From: Alphaproteobacteria bacterium
GTDB lineage: Bacteria > Pseudomonadota > Alphaproteobacteria > Rhodobacterales > Rhodobacteraceae
Direction: 5' to 3'
NCBI GenBank assembly: GCA_024277955.1
Contig: JAJRUE010000092.1
Coordinates: 1-18,526, forward strand
Length of the DNA stretch: 18,526 nt
This document shows positions 14,901 through 18,526 of this stretch, in pieces (within the stretch, counting starts at the first letter, position 1; each line of letters starts with the position of its first letter). The notes under the pieces are model-generated. The model searched no databases and had not been told where the DNA came from. It saw only the letters and a list, made by a program, of their open reading frames with translations. The translations under genes were made by a program, and so were the position numbers.

Positions 14901-15379
14901 TTTGCCCCCGCGGTTTCGGCCCGGCTCACGCGGGCATCCATGTCGGCCAGCGCTTCGGGGTCGTCGTCGCTGTAGGCCAGCGCATGAACCAGGAAAGTGT
15001 CGGGTTCGGTTTCCACCGTGATGGTGCCGGGCGTCAGGGTGATGGAATTGGCGAAGATCACCTGCCCCATGTCGGATTTCTGACTGAAGGGCACCGAAAA
15101 CAGGTGCTGGCGGATCGGCATTTTCGGCGACAGGATGATCTTCGTGACCGCCCAGTTGGCGCGCGCAATCTCGGCCATCAGCCAGAGGAAATACCGCACA
15201 AAGCGGATCGGCGCCAGCGGGATGGTCAGCCGGTAGCCGTCCAGCGCCTCGGCCCGGCGCACCGCCAGAATTGAGACGAAAGCGGAAAACACCCCGAAAC
15301 CGATGATCAGCGGCTTGAACAGGCCGGACATCAGCAGCCAGAGCACGATCAGGCCAGTCATCGCCGCTAGCGTCCGCAC
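14897..15379 (-). CDS. mnhE: Mrp/Mnh antiporter subunit E
   Basis: A 160-residue protein of the MrpE family and the first gene of the ten-gene operon. Two or three N-terminal hydrophobic helices are followed by FLWLMAEIARANWAVTKIILSP and the family block VIFANSITLTPGTITVE (about 105-121), leading to a soluble C-terminal domain. The start is GTG at 15379, supported by GGGGGAG with 5-nt spacing; an ATG lying 4 nt upstream in another frame stops after five codons, and the in-frame ATG at codon 7 has no ribosome site. Its leader contains a terminator-like hairpin about 200 nt upstream, which may influence expression of the whole operon. Confidence 0.93.
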   Translation of the reverse strand: MRTLAAMTGLIVLWLLMSGLFKPLIIGFGVFSAFVSILAVRRAEALDGYRLTIPLAPIRFVRYFLWLMAEIARANWAVTKIILSPKMPIRQHLFSVPFSQKSDMGQVIFANSITLTPGTITVETEPDTFLVHALAYSDDDPEALADMDARVSRAETAGAK

Positions 15380-15466
15380 GTCATCTCCCCCGTCAGGTTC
15401 CCGGTCGGGCCGCCGCCCCCGAAAACACGCCGCCAGTCAGTGACCGGCAGCCCTTTTATCGCCCAT

Positions 15467-15482
15467 TAGGGTTTCATCCCTA
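15467..15482. promoter_or_regulatory. TAGGG-N6-CCCTA inverted repeat
   Basis: TAGGG (15467-15471) and CCCTA (15478-15482) form a perfect 5-bp inverted repeat with a 6-nt centre, 88-103 bp upstream of the mnhE start. The size fits a dimeric repressor or activator site for the antiporter operon. A 5-bp arm can occur by chance, so support is weak. Confidence 0.25.
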
Positions 15483-15579
15483 GTCTCGCCCGCAAGACGG
15501 GCCGGATGCGTGCCTTTTCCTGCCCCAAACTGCCCGGTTGCGCAAGCGCATTGGGCGCGATCAAGCGGGCCGGCTTGCG

Positions 15580-15613
15580 AAAAATCCGGACCGGGGCTCA
15601 TCCCCGTCCGGAT
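15580..15613 (-). terminator. Terminator-like hairpin in the mnhE leader region
   Basis: ATCCGGAC(C)GGGG (15584-15596) pairs with CCCCGTCCGGAT (15602-15613) in a 12-bp stem with a single bulged C and a 5-nt loop. On the minus strand it is followed by five T (15584-15580). No minus-strand gene lies upstream of it within the window, so it either ends a small RNA or antisense RNA to the capsule leader, or acts as an attenuator in a long mnhE leader. Confidence 0.6.
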
Positions 15614-15667
15614 ACTCGCCAATGCCGTGGCATCGCTCGATCGGGACATGGGGATGGGCCCGCGATT

Positions 15668-15697
15668 TTGCAATGAATTTTTCGAAAATCGTTGCAA
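15668..15697. promoter_or_regulatory. AT-rich near-palindrome upstream of kpsT
   Basis: Two TTGCAA boxes (15668-15673 and 15692-15697) flank a central TTTTCGAAAA palindrome (15679-15688) nearly symmetrically, in an otherwise GC-rich region, 125-154 bp before the kpsT start. This is a likely binding site for a regulator or nucleoid protein. The boxes share the TTGCA core with the operator at 7393-7406. Confidence 0.4.
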
Positions 15698-15821
15698 TTT
15701 CGTGCGGATCAGCGCCATCTTGTGCGAAAAACCGCCCACCTGCGCCGGCCCCGGCGGTGGACGACAACGAGCAGCGCACGTATGTGCACACCAGCAAGGC
15801 AGCGTTCGAGGCGCAGATGCC

Positions 15822-16475
15822 ATGATCGAGTTCAACAACGTCAGCAAGTCCTTCTGGACCGGCAAGCAGCGCAAGGTGATCCTTGACCGCGCGTCGTTTC
15901 GCGTTGAACTGGGCAATTCGCTGGGCATCCTGGCGCCCAACGGCACCGGCAAGACCACGATCATCAACATGATGGCGGGGCTGGAAAAACCCGACGAAGG
16001 GGTGATCCGCAAGACCTGCCGCGTGTCCTTTCCGCTGGGCTTCATGGGCGGGGTCGTGCCCAAGCACACGGCGCGCGAAAACGCCCGTTTCGTGGCCCGG
16101 CTCTACGGGCTCGATCCCGACTACCTGGAAGCGTTTTCGCGCTGGCTGACGGGGATCGACGAATATTTCGACATGCCGGTGGGCACCTACAGTTCGGGGA
16201 TGCGGTCGCGCTTCAGCCTGTCGCTGCTGCTGGCGCTGGAATTCGACATCTACCTGATCGACGAAGGCATGCCCGGCACCACCGACAAGGAATTCAACCG
16301 CAAGGCAGGCGGCGTGCTGAAGGAACGGCTGGCGAACTCGACCGTGGTGATCGTGTCGCACCAGGCCTCGACGCTGGAAAAGTTCTGCCGCTCTGCCGCG
16401 GTCGTGAAGGATGGGCAGTTCCTGATGTTCGACACCCTCGAGGAGGCGAAGGCAATCTATGACTACGAAACCTAA
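15822..16475 (+). CDS. kpsT: KpsT-like ATPase of a capsule polysaccharide ABC exporter
   Basis: A 217-residue ABC ATPase that energises capsule polysaccharide export across the inner membrane. Walker A is APNGTGKTT at 38-46 (Ala replaces the first Gly, which the consensus allows), the signature is YSSGMRSR at 123-130, Walker B is IYLIDE at 143-148, and the switch His is H180 in IVSHQAS. RENARFVARLYG and YFDMPVGTYSSGMRSR closely follow the KpsT/CtrD/BexA pattern. The position after the catalytic Glu is GMPGT rather than the VxAVGD common in KpsT. I start at ATG 15822, which gives the family N-terminus MIEFNNVSKSFWTG; GAGG 10 nt upstream is a weak ribosome site. The last 17 nt overlap the kpsE-like gene. 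No KpsM permease gene is visible within the window. Confidence 0.9.
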   Translation: MIEFNNVSKSFWTGKQRKVILDRASFRVELGNSLGILAPNGTGKTTIINMMAGLEKPDEGVIRKTCRVSFPLGFMGGVVPKHTARENARFVARLYGLDPDYLEAFSRWLTGIDEYFDMPVGTYSSGMRSRFSLSLLLALEFDIYLIDEGMPGTTDKEFNRKAGGVLKERLANSTVVIVSHQASTLEKFCRSAAVVKDGQFLMFDTLEEAKAIYDYET

Positions 16476-18213
16476 GGGCAAGAAATATCGCATCCGGCGC
16501 AGCGGATCGCTGGCCGAGCCTCTGAACCCGACGGATAAGCCGGCCAATGCGCCCGGAACCGGTAAAAGCAGCGAAAAGACCGCCGCGCCCGCCGCCGGCG
16601 GCAAGGGGCTTGGCGACATGCCGTTCGCGCAGACCGAAGACGGGTTTGGCGACGAACGTTACCCCACCGCCGGCCCCGCGAAAAAGGCCGCTGGCGCCAA
16701 ACCGGCGGCCGGGCGGACACCCTCCGCACAGGCCGAAGCCGGGCAACAGGACAGCGCCCGCCCGCAAGCGCCAGAGGACGAAGACGCGATCGAGGCCGCG
16801 CTCGAATCGATCCGCAACGAAGGGCTGACCGGCCGCCAGTTGCGCATGGCCCGCCGGGTGGCGCTGAAACACGGGCTCAAGCCGCGCTCGGACGTGGACG
16901 CGATCCGGCTGCTGCGCGCCAAGGGGATCGATCCGTTCAAGCGCTCGACCATGCTCGAACTGGTGGTGCCCGAAGGCGAAGAACCGTCGCCCGGCGCCCG
17001 GAACCTGCCACAAACCGTCGACGAGGACGGGCATTTGCCGTCGACCGAGGTGCTGGCCGAAGACGTGCGCGCGCGCGAAATCCGGGCGATCCAGCGCGAC
17101 ATCGCGCGCCGCCGCCGCCGCGCCGTGTTCATGCTGGCGGCGCGGCTGGCGCTGTTCGTGTTCCTGCCGACCTTTCTGGTGGGGGTCTATTACTACAACT
17201 ATGCGACGCCGCTTTACGCGACGCGTTCGGAATTCCTGGTGCAAAAGGCCAGTTCCGGCGGCGGCGGATCGCTGGGCAGCCTGTTTTCGGGCACCAGCTT
17301 TGCCAATTCCCAGGATTCGATCACCGTGCAAAGCTATCTGCAGTCGCGCGATGCGATGCTGCGGCTCGACAAGGACGTTGGCTTCATTTCCCATTTCAGC
17401 CAGGATTTCGTCGATCCGCTGCTCAGGCTGGAGTCCGACAGTTCAAAGGAAGAGGCCTATCGGCTCTACAAGAAAATGGTCAAGATCGGCTTCGATCCGA
17501 CCGAAGGCCTGGTCAAGATGGAGGTGATCGCCGCCGACCCGCAGACCAGCGCGCTGTTTTCGCGCGCGCTCATCGCCTATGCCGAGGAACAGGTGGACAA
17601 CCTGACCCAGCGGCTGCGCAAGGACCAGATGAAGGGGTCGCGCGAAAGCTATGAAGAAGCCGAACGCAAGATGCTGGCGGCCCAGGAAAAGGTTTTGACC
17701 CTGCAGGAAAAGCTGGGGATCATCGATCCGGTCTCGGAAACCGCGACACTCATGGGCCAGATCGCCACGTTCGAAACCCAGCTTCAGGAAAAAAGCCTGC
17801 AGCTGCAGCAGCTTCTGGACAATGACCGGCCCAACCAGGCCCGCGTCGACGGGGTGCGCGGCGACATCAAGCGGCTCGAAGCGCTGGTTGCGCAGCTGCG
17901 CTCGCAACTGACGGATTCGGGGACCGAAACGTCTTCGCTGGCGCGCGTCAGCGCCGAACTCAAGATGGCCCAGACCGAACTTGAGATGCGCACCACGATG
18001 ATGCAGCAGGCCCTGCAGCAGCTCGAAACCGCGCGTATCGAGGCCAATCGTCAGGTGCGCTATCTGTCGCTTGGCGTGCGCCCGACACCGCCGGATGAAC
18101 CCACCTATCCGCGCAAGTTCGAAAACACGCTGGTCGCCCTGTTCATCTTCAGCGGCATCTATCTGATGTTCTCGCTGACGGCGTCGATCCTGCGCGAACA
18201 GGTTTCGGCCTGA
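16459..18213 (+). CDS. kpsE: KpsE-like inner-membrane capsule export protein with long N-terminal extension
   Basis: A 584-residue polysaccharide co-polymerase-type protein (KpsE/CtrB/BexC family) that bridges the inner membrane and periplasm during capsule export. Membrane segment 1 is about 223-245 and is followed by the family block YATPLYATRSEFLVQKA. A long coiled-coil periplasmic region (about 370-545, rich in Gln, Leu and Glu) leads to PTPPDEPTYPRKFEN and membrane segment 2 (about 558-578). Family members are usually near 350-400 residues. The extra 220 N-terminal residues are cytoplasmic: a low-complexity Ala/Pro/Lys part (1-105), then a well-ordered basic helical part (about 119-165, LTGRQLRMARRVALKHGLKP...). 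An AGGAGG lies 12 nt upstream of ATG 16459 and an AAGG 6 nt upstream. It is co-transcribed with kpsT. Confidence 0.9.
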   Translation: MTTKPKGKKYRIRRSGSLAEPLNPTDKPANAPGTGKSSEKTAAPAAGGKGLGDMPFAQTEDGFGDERYPTAGPAKKAAGAKPAAGRTPSAQAEAGQQDSARPQAPEDEDAIEAALESIRNEGLTGRQLRMARRVALKHGLKPRSDVDAIRLLRAKGIDPFKRSTMLELVVPEGEEPSPGARNLPQTVDEDGHLPSTEVLAEDVRAREIRAIQRDIARRRRRAVFMLAARLALFVFLPTFLVGVYYYNYATPLYATRSEFLVQKASSGGGGSLGSLFSGTSFANSQDSITVQSYLQSRDAMLRLDKDVGFISHFSQDFVDPLLRLESDSSKEEAYRLYKKMVKIGFDPTEGLVKMEVIAADPQTSALFSRALIAYAEEQVDNLTQRLRKDQMKGSRESYEEAERKMLAAQEKVLTLQEKLGIIDPVSETATLMGQIATFETQLQEKSLQLQQLLDNDRPNQARVDGVRGDIKRLEALVAQLRSQLTDSGTETSSLARVSAELKMAQTELEMRTTMMQQALQQLETARIEANRQVRYLSLGVRPTPPDEPTYPRKFENTLVALFIFSGIYLMFSLTASILREQVSA

Positions 18214-18238
18214 GCGGGACCGGTCGCGCGGCGGTGGG

Positions 18239-18272
18239 CGCCTCCGGCGGGGATATTTTGGGACAGAAGAAG
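18239..18272 (+). repeat. Post-stop hairpin motif, possible Rhodobacterales intergenic repeat
   Basis: Starting 26 nt after the kpsE stop, CGCC-TCC-GGCG (18239-18249) can form a short hairpin, followed by GGGATATTTT and an AGAAGAAG tail. From memory, closely similar sequences recur just after genes in Rhodobacterales genomes; I could not check this here. It may be a weak terminator or processing signal between kpsE and kdsA. No second copy was seen in this window. Confidence 0.4.
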
Positions 18273-18349
18273 CCGGGGCGTTGTGCCTTTACCGGGAACG
18301 GTGCGTCGGGTAGGCAACGCAATAGGCGGCAGGCAAGGACATAGGTGGC

Positions 18350-18526
18350 ATGAAACAGGTTTCGATCGGCAGTCTGAAGGTCAGTAACGATGCGCCGCTG
18401 TGCGTGATCGCGGGGCCGTGCCAGCTGGAAAGCCTGGATCATGCGCGCATGATCGCGGGCCGGTTGCAGGAGATCTGCGGCGCGGCCGGGGCGCAACTGA
18501 TCTTCAAGGGCTCCTACGACAAGGCC
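18350..18526 (+). CDS. kdsA: 3-deoxy-8-phosphooctulonate synthase (Kdo-8-P synthase), 3'-truncated
   Basis: The first 59 codons of a gene cut by the window end. The product begins MKQVSIGSLKVSNDAPL and contains the KdsA signatures AGPCQLES at about 21-28 and IFKGSYDKA at the end, which bind phosphoenolpyruvate and arabinose 5-phosphate in the TIM-barrel enzyme. KdsA makes Kdo-8-phosphate for lipopolysaccharide and, in Kps-type systems, for the Kdo linker of capsule. ATG 18350 matches the family start, with AAGGA 10 nt upstream. It lies 136 nt after the kpsE-like gene on the same strand, consistent with a capsule/Kdo locus that continues to the right. Confidence 0.93.
   Translation, partial: MKQVSIGSLKVSNDAPLCVIAGPCQLESLDHARMIAGRLQEICGAAGAQLIFKGSYDKA

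Larger units (their letters stand above)
15380..15821. promoter_or_regulatory. 442-bp divergent control region between mnhE and kpsT
   Basis: This is the only stretch over 300 bases without a gene. It must hold the promoter of the antiporter operon (minus) and of the capsule export genes (plus). It contains a TAGGG-CCCTA inverted repeat at 15467-15482, a 7-bp stem CGCAAGC/GCTTGCG (15541-15547 with 15573-15579), a minus-strand terminator-like hairpin at 15580-15613, and an AT-rich near-palindrome at 15668-15697, each described separately. I could not identify convincing -35/-10 pairs. An open plus-strand frame extends upstream of kpsT to 15510, but its sequence is not protein-like. Confidence 0.7.

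Noticed and set aside
15510..15821. A 104-codon N-terminal extension of the KpsT-like protein
   Set aside because: The extension is not protein-like, covers AT-rich regulatory repeats, and ABC ATPases of this family begin at the MIEFNNVSKSF equivalent.
1..18526. CRISPR array, insertion sequence, prophage or attachment site
   Set aside because: No regularly spaced direct repeats, transposase, integrase or tRNA-associated repeat was seen on either strand.

Overview
The window is GC-rich (roughly two thirds G+C), densely packed, and carries genes typical of a Gram-negative alphaproteobacterium. The PBP2-RodA pair, the KpsT/KpsE capsule exporter with kdsA, the multi-subunit Mrp-type antiporter with extra subunits, and several protein signatures fit the Rhodobacterales (roseobacter group). 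That placement is inference from gene content, not a database match.

Layout. (1) 2-3332 (+): the end of mrdA (PBP2), rodA and a ghrA-like 2-hydroxyacid dehydrogenase, each overlapping the next by 4 nt. (2) 3581-4964 (-): a uracil-DNA-glycosylase-superfamily gene followed by an SseB-family gene, overlapping by 8 nt and closed by a clear intrinsic terminator at 3521-3542. (3) 5055-6439 (+): an ArsR-family repressor coupled to an ArsP/DUF318-type permease. A palindrome covers the repressor's start codon, and its mRNA looks leaderless. (4) 6446-7316 (-): a small winged-helix regulator followed by a six-helix membrane protein that resembles the MASE1 sensor domain. (5) 7317-7579: an intergenic region with an operator-like palindrome and a plus-strand intrinsic terminator that belongs to no visible gene. 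(6) 7580-15379 (-): a ten-gene Mrp/Mnh-type cation/proton antiporter operon in the order E-F-G-(DUF4040/MbhE)-B-C-D-(NuoL/MrpA-like)-(118-aa two-helix protein)-(third NuoL/M-like subunit). (7) 15380-15821: a 442-bp divergent control region holding a minus-strand terminator hairpin and AT-rich inverted repeats. (8) 15822-18213 (+): kpsT-like and kpsE-like capsule export genes overlapping by 17 nt. (9) 18239-18272: a short hairpin motif, then the first 59 codons of kdsA at 18350, cut by the window end.

How the parts work together. PBP2 and RodA are the transpeptidase and glycosyltransferase of lateral-wall synthesis. KpsT, KpsE and KdsA point to Kdo-linked capsule synthesis and export. The large operon should encode one membrane complex exchanging cations (probably Na+) for protons. 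Its order follows the Mrp module of archaeal membrane-bound hydrogenases (MbhA-H) more than the canonical MrpA-G order: the C-terminal part of MrpA is a free-standing gene, and there are three antiporter-like subunits instead of two. This is the most unusual system in the window. I saw no rRNA, tRNA, CRISPR array, insertion sequence or phage gene.
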